This document shows positions 14,963-23,701 of a stretch of DNA of 64,000 bases, in pieces. Both the position numbers and the translations under genes were made by a program. The DNA is from Bin87 sp034420475 (GTDB taxonomy: Bacteria > Chloroflexota > Dehalococcoidia > Lucifugimonadales > UBA3495): contig DAOULH010000010.1 in NCBI GenBank assembly GCA_034420475.1, positions 1 to 64,000 on the forward strand, in the 5' to 3' direction. How positions within the stretch are numbered: the stretch's first letter is position 1; every line of letters begins with the position of its first letter. Under the pieces are notes generated by a model. That model ran no database searches. It saw only the letters and a program-made list of their open reading frames with translations, and was not told the DNA's origin.

Positions 14963-16240
14963 TCAGGCGGGGCGGCGGCGGTAGGTCTCGCGGACGAAGA
15001 TGAGGAGGCCGATGCCGGAGGCGGCGAAGACCGCGGCGTCGATCCAGAGGGACCAGGAGAAGCTGGTGACGTCGGCGATGGCGCCCAGGACCAGCGCGCC
15101 CATGACGGTTCCGACGCCGCCGAAGGTGCGGAGCAGGCCGATGGTGACGCCCTCCAGGCCCGGGGGCGCGATGTCGGCGAAGAATACGGTGCCGGCGGGG
15201 CTGCCGAGACCTTCACCCATGCCCAGCAAGACGCCGGACAACAAGAGCTGCCACAGGCTGCCCGCCCAGATGAAGGCGGCGATTCCCAGGGTCATCAGGA
15301 TGACCGAAGGGAGAATGGGCGTTTTGCGTCCAAAGCGGTCGGAAAGGTAGCCGGACACCAGGGTGGTGAAGAACTGGGGCAAGTGGGTGACGCTGAGCCA
15401 CAGCCCGAGATCGTCGGGACCGAAACCCTTCTGGCGTCCGAAGAGGGGCATGACGCTGAAGCGCGCGCCCTGGCGGTTGGCGACAATCATCAGCGCGAAC
15501 ATGCCGACAAGGATGAAAGCCGGGTTGAAGATCAGCCGCCAGATTGCGCCGCGGCGGCTGGCGGAACCGTCCGGAGCGTCGGCCGCGTCGGCCTGGGGAT
15601 TCGGTGTTCGGGGTACGGCGCGGCGGCGGGCGTCACCATCCGAGGCTTGCTGCTCACGCCAGCGGGACTCAGGCAGGGCGACGACGATGACCAGCAGGGA
15701 CGCGGCCATCAGGATCGCCTGAACGTAAAGGGGGACGCGCAGGCCGAAGAGGCTGGCGAGATAGCCGCCCAGCAGAGGGCCGAGGGTCTGGCCGGCGAGG
15801 ATGCTGAGTTCCTGGAGGCTGAGCAGACGGCCGCGAGTTTCGGGCGTGGCCTCGTCGCGGAGGTAGATGGTGGCGACGGTGAGGAAGATGCTGCCGCCGA
15901 ATCCGGACACGAAGCGCCACCCGGTGAGCCAGGCGTAGCTGAAAGAAACGGAAACGAGGGCCGCGCCGACGAGGTTGATGGCCGATCCCAGGGCGAGCAC
16001 GGGGCGGCGTCCGTAGCGCTGGGCGAGATACCCGGCGGGGACGCTGGTGACCAGGCGGCCCAATCCGAAGAAGAAGCCGACAGCAATGCCGACTTCGGTG
16101 GCGGACACGCCGTATTCGCGTTCCAGGAACAGAGGCAGGACGGGCGAGATTGCGCCCATGCCGAAGCTGTTCAGCGCGACGACGGCGCAGAGGAGGGCAA
16201 CGCTGTGGTAACGGCCCCGACGCCCCAGGGCGGACCGCAT
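14963..16240 (-). CDS. MFS transporter
   Basis: A 425-residue, roughly 12-span major facilitator protein of the drug:H+ antiporter type. The N-terminal half has PAGYLAQRYGRRPVLALG (motif A) and the C-terminal half SGYLSDRFGRKTPIL, with a charged cytoplasmic loop between the halves. Its substrate is unknown. ATG 16240 is used. A TTG at 16255 that overlaps the upstream DUF951 stop (TTGA) is an alternative, and either way it is the last gene of the pyrF-DUF951-MFS run. Confidence 0.84.
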   Translation of the reverse strand: MRSALGRRGRYHSVALLCAVVALNSFGMGAISPVLPLFLEREYGVSATEVGIAVGFFFGLGRLVTSVPAGYLAQRYGRRPVLALGSAINLVGAALVSVSFSYAWLTGWRFVSGFGGSIFLTVATIYLRDEATPETRGRLLSLQELSILAGQTLGPLLGGYLASLFGLRVPLYVQAILMAASLLVIVVALPESRWREQQASDGDARRRAVPRTPNPQADAADAPDGSASRRGAIWRLIFNPAFILVGMFALMIVANRQGARFSVMPLFGRQKGFGPDDLGLWLSVTHLPQFFTTLVSGYLSDRFGRKTPILPSVILMTLGIAAFIWAGSLWQLLLSGVLLGMGEGLGSPAGTVFFADIAPPGLEGVTIGLLRTFGGVGTVMGALVLGAIADVTSFSWSLWIDAAVFAASGIGLLIFVRETYRRRPA

Positions 16241-16251
16241 GGAACCGGGGT

Positions 16252-16473
16252 TCAAGTGGCGCGCTGCTCTTCAGTTTTCGGAGCCGGGCGGGTGATCTCC
16301 CGGATGCGCTTCAGGATGCGGAAGCGCGGGGTCATAACGTAGTGGCCGCAGGTCTGGCAGCGTAGGCCGATGTCGCCGCCCACCCGGTTGACGAGCCAAA
16401 GGTAGCCGCCGCAGGGATGGGGCTTTTTCAGGCGAACCACGTCGCCGGGTTTGATGTCGGCGACGTCAACCAT
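16252..16473 (-). CDS. DUF951 family protein
   Basis: A 73-residue protein of the DUF951 family of unknown function, recognised from VRLKKPHPCGGYLWLVNRVG and the zinc-ribbon-like pair CQTCGHYVMTPR. The ATG at 16473 shares one base with the pyrF stop (TGATG), which favours this start over an ATG at 16482. The family is often near translation or DNA-segregation genes in Firmicutes; here it is coupled to pyrF. Confidence 0.82.
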   Translation of the reverse strand: MVDVADIKPGDVVRLKKPHPCGGYLWLVNRVGGDIGLRCQTCGHYVMTPRFRILKRIREITRPAPKTEEQRAT

Positions 16474-17312
16474 CACGTCCATCCCAGCCCCATGTCGTCC
16501 AGAGTGGCGTTGATCTCGTCCCGCATATTCGAGGCAGCTTTTCGAGCGGCGGAGGCGTAATCGGCGTTGGCCGAGGCGTAGATTACGGAGCGGGACGCAT
16601 TGATGACGGCCAGACGGCCGCCGGCGTCCACGCCGCAGCGGACGGAATCGGCGAGGTCGCCGCCCTGGGCGCCGATGCCGGGGATGAGGAGGGGCAGGTC
16701 GGGACAGATGCCGCGGACGTCGGCCAGTTGCTGGGGGGCGGTGGCGCCGACGACGAGGCCGAGGTTGCCCTGGGAGGCGCGCTGCTGGGACCGTCGGGCC
16801 AGGCGCAGATAGACGGGCTGGGTCAGATTGCCGACGCCCTCAACCGGGAGGTCCTGGAGGTCGGCGGCGCCGCGATTGGAGCCGCGACACCAGATGAAGG
16901 CGCCTTTCTCCGGTTTGGTCAGCCAGGGCTCGACGGTGTCCATGCCGCCCCAGGGGTTCACCGTGACGGCATCGAATCCCCACACGTCGAACATGGCGGT
17001 GGCGTAGGCGGCGGCGCTGGAATCGATGTCGCCGCGCTTGCAGTCGCCGATGATGATGCAGTGGGGCGCCGCGTCACGGATGTGCTGGACGGTTTTCTCC
17101 AGGGCCTTGAAGCCGGGCAGGCCCAGGGCCTCATAGAAGGCGAGGTTGGGCTTGAAGGCGCAGACCAGATCGGCGGTGGCGGAGACGATGGCGCGGTTGA
17201 ACTCGGCCGCGTCGGCGACGGGCAGGCGGGCGGGATCGGGATCGAGGCCGACGCAGAGGAGGCTCCGGGCGGCTTCGCTGGCGGCGCGGAGGCGTTCAGT
17301 GAAAGTAGGCAT
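16473..17312 (-). CDS. pyrF: Orotidine-5'-phosphate decarboxylase (type 2)
   Basis: PyrF decarboxylates OMP to UMP, the last step of pyrimidine synthesis. The 279-residue length and motifs fit the longer type 2 subfamily: LCVGLDPDPARLP for the nucleotide, FKPNLAFYEALG, the catalytic DCKRGDI (about 95-101) with the Asp/Lys pair, and LLIPGIGAQGGDL. No other pyr genes are in the window. A good promoter precedes it at 17357-17386. Confidence 0.93.
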   Translation of the reverse strand: MPTFTERLRAASEAARSLLCVGLDPDPARLPVADAAEFNRAIVSATADLVCAFKPNLAFYEALGLPGFKALEKTVQHIRDAAPHCIIIGDCKRGDIDSSAAAYATAMFDVWGFDAVTVNPWGGMDTVEPWLTKPEKGAFIWCRGSNRGAADLQDLPVEGVGNLTQPVYLRLARRSQQRASQGNLGLVVGATAPQQLADVRGICPDLPLLIPGIGAQGGDLADSVRCGVDAGGRLAVINASRSVIYASANADYASAARKAASNMRDEINATLDDMGLGWT

Positions 17313-17356
17313 GGGGCGGCAATTATTCTCGTGGGAGGAAGAGTTATGCGGGCAAT

Positions 17357-17386
17357 ATTATAGACTTGGCGCGGCGGGAGTGTCAC
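17357..17386 (-). promoter_or_regulatory. Sigma-70-type promoter of the pyrF operon
   Basis: On the minus strand GTGACA (17386-17381) and TATAAT (17362-17357) are separated by 18 bases, a close match to the consensus, and the -10 lies 44 bases before the pyrF start. Confidence 0.55.
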
Positions 17387-17401
17387 ATGGATGCGCCAGG
17401 C

Positions 17402-17561
17402 GTAACTGTTCAGAATTCAGGGGGTTGTCATTGTGAGGCGCTGGCGCCGTGGCAATCTCGACGCCGTAGCGGCAACGCCTGCCCCAAAGGACTCTCCTAC
17501 GCCAACGGGATTGCCGCGCTGCGCTCGCAATGACACTTTCCCCGCAACTCTGAACAGTTGC
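17402..17561. mobile_element. Family I MITE-like element, copy B
   Basis: A 160-bp element with ends GTAACTGTTCAGAATTC (left) and CAACTCTGAACAGTTGC (right), and facing inner arms GTCATTGTGAGGCGCTGGCG and TGCCGCGCTGCGCTCGCAAT. It is flanked by a perfect 8-bp direct repeat, CGCCAGGC, at 17394-17401 and 17562-17569. No reading frame of note lies inside. Confidence 0.8.
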
Positions 17562-17570
17562 CGCCAGGCC

Positions 17571-17739
17571 GCATGAGTACCCGGTTTGCGGCGTGGCTTC
17601 TCCCAGGTACAAGGATTTACGGGAATTTATGATTTGACAGGATTGGGAGACCTTCATCACCGAACGGTCGCAAATCCCGATAATCCCTGAATCTTGAAAA
17701 TCCCGATGCTGACGATTTACGAAATGGGGTATGCCTGAG
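17571..17739. mobile_element. Family II MITE-like element beside copy B of family I
   Basis: Left end GCATGAGTACCCGGTTTGCG and right end GGGGTATGCCTGAG face each other approximately. Between them lie AGGATTTACGGGAATTTATG and its mirror AATCCCGATAATCCCTGAAT, so the whole can fold into a long hairpin. No clear target duplication was found. Apart from this element, copy B and the pyrF and dprA promoters, the 17313-17864 gap holds nothing. Confidence 0.55.
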
Positions 17740-17851
17740 AGCTCCGAGCCACGTATGAGCTGCACACCGCCAGCGCCAAATCTCCTTTTGCGGTCCCCGG
17801 ATCTACCGGAATCGCTGACACAGACCCGCCGTTTCAGCGCAAACCCTGTGC

Positions 17852-17857
17852 TAGAAT
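17852..17857 (+). promoter_or_regulatory. -10 box implying a leaderless dprA message
   Basis: TAGAAT ends only 7 bases before the dprA ATG (17865), so transcription would begin at or next to the start codon. No ribosome-binding site is seen. This fits a leaderless mRNA. Confidence 0.4.
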
Positions 17858-17864
17858 CCCTGCG

Positions 17865-19094
17865 ATGAGCGCCACTCGAACCGACTCCCTCGGCTACTGG
17901 ATAGCCCTGAGCCGCGTCCCTCGCCTGGGTTCCGCCCGTTTTCGTCTCCTCGAATCCTTCTTCGACGGCGACCTGTCGGCGGCATGGGAGGCCCCCGCGC
18001 GGGAGTTGCGGGCCGCCGGAGTGGGCCGGGCGGTCGCGCAATCCATCGTCAGCGCCCGGGAAACGTCCTCACCCGATCAGGAATTGTCCCGGCTGCGCGA
18101 CGCCGGAGTCGCGGCAATCAATTGGCACGACCCCGCCTATCCGCAGCGATTGAGAGAGACCGACGACGCGCCGCCGGTGCTCTACCTGCGGGGGACGCTG
18201 CCGGCTGTTGACGCGCCGTCCATCGCCGTCGTCGGCACGCGGCGCCCGACGGATTACGGCTGTCGGGTCACCGACGATCTGTGCTCTTCACTGGCCGCTC
18301 ACGGGGTGGTCGTGGTCAGCGGCCTCGCCCTGGGCATCGACTCCCGTGCCCATAAAGCCACGGTGGACGCCGGAGGCGTGACCGTCGCCGTCCTGGGCAA
18401 CGGCCTGGACACCGTTTACCCCCGCGAAAATCTGCGCCTGGCCCAGCGCATCGTCGCCGAGGGCGGGGCCATCGTCAGCGAATTTCCTTTGGGCGTCCGG
18501 CCCGAAGCGTCGAATTTTCCCCGGCGGAACCGCATCATCAGCGGCATGACCCTGGGCACCCTGGTTACCGAAGCCGGTGAGACCAGCGGCACCAGGTGGA
18601 CCGTTTACCACGCTTTGGAGCAGAATCGTGAGATTTTCTGCGTCCCCGGCAGCGTATACTCGGAATCCAGCCGGCTAACCAACCGGCTCATCCGCGAGGG
18701 CGCCAAGCTGGTTTGCAGCGTGAACGATATACTGGTAGAGATTGGACTGGAATCCTCGGAACGACAGATCCCCCTGGACCTGTCCGATTCCCGGGCGTCA
18801 ACCGACGCGTCCGCCAAATCCGGCCCGAATGGCAGTGCAGAAACGATGCGCAGCCATTACCATGATCCGCTAGAATATCAGTCCACACCGTCGGAAACCC
18901 CAGACTCCCCGGAAGCCCCAGACTCCGATGAGGCTGAATTGCTTCAGCACATCGCCGGGGAGCCCGTGCACATCGACGACCTGGTAACTCTGAGCGGCCG
19001 GCCCATCGCTGAAATCAGCGGCCTGCTCACGATGCTTGAGCTCAAGGGTCTGGTCAGACCGGTCGGGACCATGCATTACCAACAGGTCGCCTGA
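17865..19094 (+). CDS. dprA: DNA-processing protein DprA (Smf)
   Basis: DprA loads RecA onto incoming single-stranded DNA in natural transformation and is widespread outside competent species as well. The 409-residue protein has an N-terminal helical part, the Rossmann-like core with VVGTRRPTDYG, SGLALGIDSRAHK, AVLGNGLDTVYP and the DNA-binding SEFPLGVRPEASNFPRRNR, then TLVTEAGETSGT. A C-terminal winged-helix region (from about residue 345) follows an acidic Pro/Ser/Asp linker. It heads the dprA-topA-xerC order seen in many bacteria. Confidence 0.92.
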   Translation: MSATRTDSLGYWIALSRVPRLGSARFRLLESFFDGDLSAAWEAPARELRAAGVGRAVAQSIVSARETSSPDQELSRLRDAGVAAINWHDPAYPQRLRETDDAPPVLYLRGTLPAVDAPSIAVVGTRRPTDYGCRVTDDLCSSLAAHGVVVVSGLALGIDSRAHKATVDAGGVTVAVLGNGLDTVYPRENLRLAQRIVAEGGAIVSEFPLGVRPEASNFPRRNRIISGMTLGTLVTEAGETSGTRWTVYHALEQNREIFCVPGSVYSESSRLTNRLIREGAKLVCSVNDILVEIGLESSERQIPLDLSDSRASTDASAKSGPNGSAETMRSHYHDPLEYQSTPSETPDSPEAPDSDEAELLQHIAGEPVHIDDLVTLSGRPIAEISGLLTMLELKGLVRPVGTMHYQQVA

Positions 19095-19114
19095 ACTGGA
19101 GACGAACTCTTTTT

Positions 19115-21589
19115 ATGCCGCCCAAGACAGGAACTTCGGCAAAAACCACTCGGACTGCCAAGAGCCGCAGCAGCAGCCAGTCGCGGCGACCCGGCTCCCG
19201 CGCCGCCGGCAAGTCCGGTTCCCAGGCTGCCGCCGCCGGCCGGTCTGCCGGCCGCGCCGCGCGTATGCCCTCTTCAAAGGGCAAGCGTCTCGTCGTCGTG
19301 GAATCGCCGGCCAAGGCCCGCACCGTCGGGCAGATCCTGGGCAACAAGTACCTGGTCACCGCATCCATGGGCCACGTGCGCGACCTGCCCAAGTCCACCC
19401 TGGGCGTGGACACCGAGCAGGATTTCAATCCCAAGTACCTGACCATGAAGGACAAGCGGGACCTGGTGAAGGAGCTCAAGGAAGCCGGCGCCAAGGCGTC
19501 AGACATCTTCCTTGCCACCGACCCCGACCGGGAGGGCGAGGCCATTTCCTGGCACCTCCAGGCCGCCGCCGGCTGGGACAAGTTCGAAAAGCCCCCCAAG
19601 CGCGTGGTGTTCCACGAGATCACCAAGCAGGCCGTCGAAGAGGCTTTTGAGCATCCCCGCGAAATCGACATGCAGCTCGTCAATGCCCAGCAGGCCCGTC
19701 GCATCCTGGACCGCCTGGTGGGATACGAGATCAGCCCGCTGCTGTGGCTCAAGGTCAAGCTCGGCCTGTCCGCCGGGCGCGTCCAGTCAGCCGCCCTGCG
19801 CATGATCGTTGACCGCGAGCGGGAAATCATCGCCTTTGTGCCGCAGGAATGGTGGTCCCTGGAGGCAGAGCTCCACAAGGATACCGACCCCAACCTCCCG
19901 GCCAACCTGTTCACGGCGACGCTCCACTCCCGGAAAGGCGCCCGCAAGCTGAACATCAACGACGAAGCCGCGGCTCGCGGCCTGGAAGCCGAACTGCAAG
20001 GCGCCGCCTATTCGGTTGATACCGTCGAAAAGAAGCCGCGCCGTCAGCGTCCCGCGCCTCCTTTCATCACCAGCACCCTCCAGCAGGACGCCGGGCGTAA
20101 GCTGCGGTTCACCGCCCAGCGCACCATGGCCCTGGCCCAGCAGCTTTACGAGGGCTTGAACGTGGGCAGCGAGGGCTCGGTTGGCCTCATCACCTATATG
20201 CGGACCGACAGCGTCAACGTCGCCGACACCGCGGTGCGCGAAACCCGCGATTACATTCGCCAGCGCTTCGGCAAGGAGTACATCCCGGACAAACCGCGCG
20301 CCTATCGCACCCGCAGCAAGAACGCGCAGGAAGCCCACGAGGCCATCCGCTCCACGTCGGTGGGACGCACTCCCCAGGCCATGGCCGCGTACCTGGACCG
20401 CGATCAGTTGCGCCTCTATACCCTGATCTGGGAGCGCATGGTCGCCAGCCAGATGGCCGACGCCATGCTGGAAGCGACCACCGTGGATATCGACGCCCGC
20501 TGCGTCGCGCCCTCGGATAGCGTGTTCCGTTTCCGCGCCACCGGATCCGTGCTCAAGTTCCCCGGTTTCCGTGCCGTCTATATGGAAGGACGCGACGATG
20601 CCGCCGACGGCAGCGAAAACGCCCTGCCCGAACTGGCCGCCGGCGACGGACTCACCAACCGGAAACTCGAAGCCAGCCAGCACTTCACCCAACCTCCGCC
20701 CCGGTTCACCGAGGCCACGCTGATCCGCGAAATGGAGGAAAAGGGCATCGGTCGCCCCAGCACCTACGCGCCCACCATCGCCACCCTGGTCGAAAGGGAA
20801 TACGTCCAGCGTGAGCAGCGCCGGCTGTCCCCCACCGAATTGGGCTGCACGGTCACCGATCTCCTCACCGAACGTTTCGCCGACGTGATGGCCCCCGAGT
20901 TCACCGCCAAGATGGAGGAGGATTTGGACAGCGTTGCCCAGGGCGAACAGGACTGGGTTCCCATGCTCCGCGACTTCTACGGGCCGTTCCACCGGATTGT
21001 CGCGGAGACGAAGGACGAGTTCACGCCTTCCTGCGAAAAGTGCGGCCGGCCCATGGAAATGAAGATGAACCGCTACGGCCGTTTCCTGGGATGCTCGGGT
21101 TATCCGGATTGTCAGAACATCAGAAGCCTGCGCGACAACGGCGAACGCCCGGCGGATGAAGAGACTGATGAGGTCTGCGAAAAGTGCGAGCGGCCAATGG
21201 TCATCAAGTCCGGGAGGTACGGACGGTTTCTGGCCTGTACGGGCTTGAACGCCCCGGAAAATCCTTGCGAAAACACCCGCAACATCGTTGTAAAGAGCGG
21301 CGTTTCCTGTCCCAAATGCACTAGCGGGGATTTGGTGGAAAAACGGGGAGGAGGCAAGGGTCGCCGGCCCCGGCCTTTCTGGGGTTGCTCCAACTACCCG
21401 GACTGCGACTTTCTGGTGAACGCCCGACCGCTGCCGGCTCCCTGCCCCGACTGCGGCGGTATGCTGGTAGCGGCCGCCCGCGGCAGCGTCCGCTGCAACG
21501 TTTGCAAGTGGAAGGGCGACCCGCCCGCGGCGGAGTCCGCCGACGTAGCGCCCGCTGCCACTGCGGAGTTGGCTGGCGTTGGCGATTAG
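19115..21589 (+). CDS. topA: DNA topoisomerase I
   Basis: Type IA topoisomerase that relaxes negative supercoils. The 824-residue protein has the TOPRIM domain with VVVESPAKA (about 60-68), a DPDREGE metal-binding motif, and the catalytic tyrosine in GLITYMRTDS. The C-terminus has three zinc-binding repeats (CEKCGRPMEMKMNRYGRFLG, CEKCERPMVIKSGRYGRFLA and one starting CPKCTSGDLVEKR) and a final CPDC...CNVC pair. A ~55-residue Ser/Arg/Lys/Ala-rich extension precedes the TOPRIM domain; it looks disordered and DNA-binding and is not part of the usual E. coli-type protein. GGAGA lies upstream of the ATG. Confidence 0.95.
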   Translation: MPPKTGTSAKTTRTAKSRSSSQSRRPGSRAAGKSGSQAAAAGRSAGRAARMPSSKGKRLVVVESPAKARTVGQILGNKYLVTASMGHVRDLPKSTLGVDTEQDFNPKYLTMKDKRDLVKELKEAGAKASDIFLATDPDREGEAISWHLQAAAGWDKFEKPPKRVVFHEITKQAVEEAFEHPREIDMQLVNAQQARRILDRLVGYEISPLLWLKVKLGLSAGRVQSAALRMIVDREREIIAFVPQEWWSLEAELHKDTDPNLPANLFTATLHSRKGARKLNINDEAAARGLEAELQGAAYSVDTVEKKPRRQRPAPPFITSTLQQDAGRKLRFTAQRTMALAQQLYEGLNVGSEGSVGLITYMRTDSVNVADTAVRETRDYIRQRFGKEYIPDKPRAYRTRSKNAQEAHEAIRSTSVGRTPQAMAAYLDRDQLRLYTLIWERMVASQMADAMLEATTVDIDARCVAPSDSVFRFRATGSVLKFPGFRAVYMEGRDDAADGSENALPELAAGDGLTNRKLEASQHFTQPPPRFTEATLIREMEEKGIGRPSTYAPTIATLVEREYVQREQRRLSPTELGCTVTDLLTERFADVMAPEFTAKMEEDLDSVAQGEQDWVPMLRDFYGPFHRIVAETKDEFTPSCEKCGRPMEMKMNRYGRFLGCSGYPDCQNIRSLRDNGERPADEETDEVCEKCERPMVIKSGRYGRFLACTGLNAPENPCENTRNIVVKSGVSCPKCTSGDLVEKRGGGKGRRPRPFWGCSNYPDCDFLVNARPLPAPCPDCGGMLVAAARGSVRCNVCKWKGDPPAAESADVAPAATAELAGVGD

Positions 21590-22610
21590 CCCGACAGACG
21601 TCGCGGCCCGACCGCGGGACTCCAGGGGTTGCGCTCCGGCCACCGCCGACCTGCTGGAGCGTTACTCGCTATTCCTGACCGGACAGCGCGCGCTGTCCGA
21701 CAACACCCGGCGCATCTACCTCGACGACCTGCATACGTTCCTGGACTATTGCCGGCGCAACGGCCACGGTCTCCGCGACATGGACCGCCAACTGCTGCGC
21801 GGTTACGTCGCTTTCCTCGCCACCGCCGGCAGATCGGACGGCCCCCGGCCCACCGGCTATGCCCGGGTCAGCATCGTCCGCAAACTCACCGCCCTGCGGA
21901 CGTTCTACAATTTCCTGGTGCAGGAGGGATGGTTCAAGTCCACGCCGGTCCCATCGGCTCGCTCCTTCCCGGTCAAGGTGGAAAAGCCGCTGCCCAGCTT
22001 CCTCGGCAAACAGGAAGCCACCCGCCTGCTGGCCGCGCCCGACGATGACACCCCGGTCGGTCTCAGGGATCGCGCGATCCTCGAGGTGCTGTACGCCTGC
22101 GGCGTTCGCCTGGCCGAACTGCATGGCATGAACGTGGGGGACATCTACAGCGACCGCCGCGAGATCCTCGTCCGCGGCAAGGGCGACAAGGAACGCTGGA
22201 CTCTGTACGGCGCTCCCGCAGAGGATGCGCTGGAACGATACCTGGAGGACGGACGGCCCCATTTTGCCGCCACCAGCGCCCACAGGGATCCCCTGTTCGT
22301 CAATCGCTACGGAGCTCGCCTCTCCCGCCGCAGCATCGAGAAGATCGTCCGCGATTATGCCGCTCGCGCCGGCCTGAAGGACGGCATTCACACTCACACC
22401 CTGCGCCACAGCTTCGCCAGTCACATGCTCGAGGGCGACGCCGACCTTCGCGTGATCCAGGAACTCCTGGGGCACAGCAGCGTTTCCACCACCCAGCTCT
22501 ACACCCACATCACCAAGCGGGAAGCCCGCCGAGCCTACATGGACTTCCACCCTCTCGCCTCCTCTTCGGAGACCGAGCCTGTGGACAGCCACGACTCCCC
22601 TGAAGAATGA
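21579..22610 (+). CDS. xerC: Tyrosine recombinase XerC/XerD-type
   Basis: Site-specific recombinase, probably the chromosome-dimer-resolving Xer protein. The 343-residue protein has an N-terminal SAM-like DNA-binding domain (about 25-120) and the catalytic domain with Arg in GVRLAELHG, a beta-hairpin Lys in GKGDKERW, HTLRHSFASHML (His and Arg), LGHSSVSTTQLYTHI (His and the nucleophile Tyr). All catalytic residues are present. The start is inferred to be TTG 21579, overlapping the end of topA. The position after topA and dprA supports the Xer assignment; XerC versus XerD cannot be separated by eye. Confidence 0.88.
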   Translation: MAISPTDVAARPRDSRGCAPATADLLERYSLFLTGQRALSDNTRRIYLDDLHTFLDYCRRNGHGLRDMDRQLLRGYVAFLATAGRSDGPRPTGYARVSIVRKLTALRTFYNFLVQEGWFKSTPVPSARSFPVKVEKPLPSFLGKQEATRLLAAPDDDTPVGLRDRAILEVLYACGVRLAELHGMNVGDIYSDRREILVRGKGDKERWTLYGAPAEDALERYLEDGRPHFAATSAHRDPLFVNRYGARLSRRSIEKIVRDYAARAGLKDGIHTHTLRHSFASHMLEGDADLRVIQELLGHSSVSTTQLYTHITKREARRAYMDFHPLASSSETEPVDSHDSPEE

Positions 22611-23053
22611 CCACCATCCTGATCCTGCACGGCCCCAACCTGAACGCTCTGGGCCGCCGCGACCGCCATCACTACGGCGTCCTGACCCTGGACGACATCA
22701 ATCGCCGCATTTCCGAACGCGCCGCCGCGCTGGACATCTCCATCGAGTGCTTCCAGTCCAACCACGAGGGCGCGCTGGTGGACAAGCTACAGGAACACGC
22801 GGGATCCATCGACGGCGTCGTGATCAACGCCGGCGCGCTGACCCATTACGGCCTGTCGTTGAAGGACGCCCTCACCGACGCCGGCGTTCCCGTGGTCGAG
22901 GTGCACCTCAGCAACATCCACGCCCGCGAGGAGTGGCGGCGCCACTCGGTCTTGGCCGACACGGCGCGCGGCCAAATTGCCGGGCTCGGTTGGAGAGGCT
23001 ATACTGCTGCCCTGGAAGCGTTGGCCGGCATCATTGCCGACGAGACCGGCTAG
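22607..23053 (+). CDS. aroQ: 3-dehydroquinate dehydratase, type II
   Basis: AroQ dehydrates 3-dehydroquinate in the shikimate pathway. The 148-residue length is typical. Visible are ILHGPNLNALGRRDRHHYG with the catalytic Tyr at its end, FQSNHEGALVDKLQ, INAGALTHYGLSLKDAL, and VEVHLSNIHAREEWRRHSV with the catalytic His. The usual INPGA has Ala in place of Pro here. The ATG overlaps the xerC stop as ATGA, so the two are coupled. Confidence 0.93.
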   Translation: MTTILILHGPNLNALGRRDRHHYGVLTLDDINRRISERAAALDISIECFQSNHEGALVDKLQEHAGSIDGVVINAGALTHYGLSLKDALTDAGVPVVEVHLSNIHAREEWRRHSVLADTARGQIAGLGWRGYTAALEALAGIIADETG

Positions 23054-23097
23054 CGCTCGTCATCTGCGGTCGGCAAACCGCCCGGGGGATTTCCAAT

Positions 23098-23664
23098 ATG
23101 AGCATCAACTTTAGCGACCTCAATAAGGGAATGGTGATCGAGCTCGAGAACCAGCCTTGGCAGGTCATGGACTACGAGCGTCACAAGATGCAGCAGCGCG
23201 CGCCCGTTACCCGCATCAAGATGCGGAACCTGGTCAATGGCACCGTCATCGAGCGCACTTTCCAGCGGTACGATACGGCTTTCAGCCTGGCCGAAGTGGA
23301 CAACCGCGAGACCCAGTACCTCTACACCGACGGGTCTGGCTACTACTTCATGGACCAGGAAACCTTCGATCAGCACGAGCTCACCGCCGACCAGCTTGGC
23401 GATACCCTGGGTTATCTGACCGAAAACATGATGGTCGAGCTGGTGTTCTACAAGGGCAACCCCATCAACGTGAATCTCCCCATCCACGTCGAGCTTGAGG
23501 TAGTCGACACGCCGCCCGCTTTCAAGGGTGATACCGCCCAAGGAGGCAACAAGCCGGCCACCCTGGAAACCGGCCTGCGCATCACCGTCCCGATGTTCAT
23601 CACACCGGGCACGCGCGTCAAGGTCGATACCCGGAACGGGACCTACTCCGAGCGCGTATCGTAG
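23098..23664 (+). CDS. efp: Translation elongation factor P
   Basis: EF-P rescues ribosomes stalled at polyproline stretches. The 188-residue protein has the three-domain layout: KOW-like domain I (SDLNKGMVIELENQPWQVM), OB domain II, and the C-terminal domain with GLRITVPMFITPGTRVKVDT and GTYSERV. The domain I loop that normally reads PGKGG, with the modified residue at its tip, reads ERHKMQQRAP here, so the standard lysine site is not evident. The start is ATG 23098. Confidence 0.92.
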   Translation: MSINFSDLNKGMVIELENQPWQVMDYERHKMQQRAPVTRIKMRNLVNGTVIERTFQRYDTAFSLAEVDNRETQYLYTDGSGYYFMDQETFDQHELTADQLGDTLGYLTENMMVELVFYKGNPINVNLPIHVELEVVDTPPAFKGDTAQGGNKPATLETGLRITVPMFITPGTRVKVDTRNGTYSERVS

Positions 23665-23701
23665 ATCAGGAGATCCTGCCCGCCGCCGTCGGTGCCGCCC
23701 C

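Noticed and set aside
14933..16342. A 469-codon plus-strand open frame opposite an MFS gene
   Set aside because: Composition is Gly/Glu/Ala-biased without hydrophobic segments; it mirrors the transporter on the other strand.
19787..21643. A 618-codon minus-strand open frame opposite topA
   Set aside because: Antisense to the topoisomerase, whose motifs and zinc fingers are unambiguous; the antisense product shows no domain.
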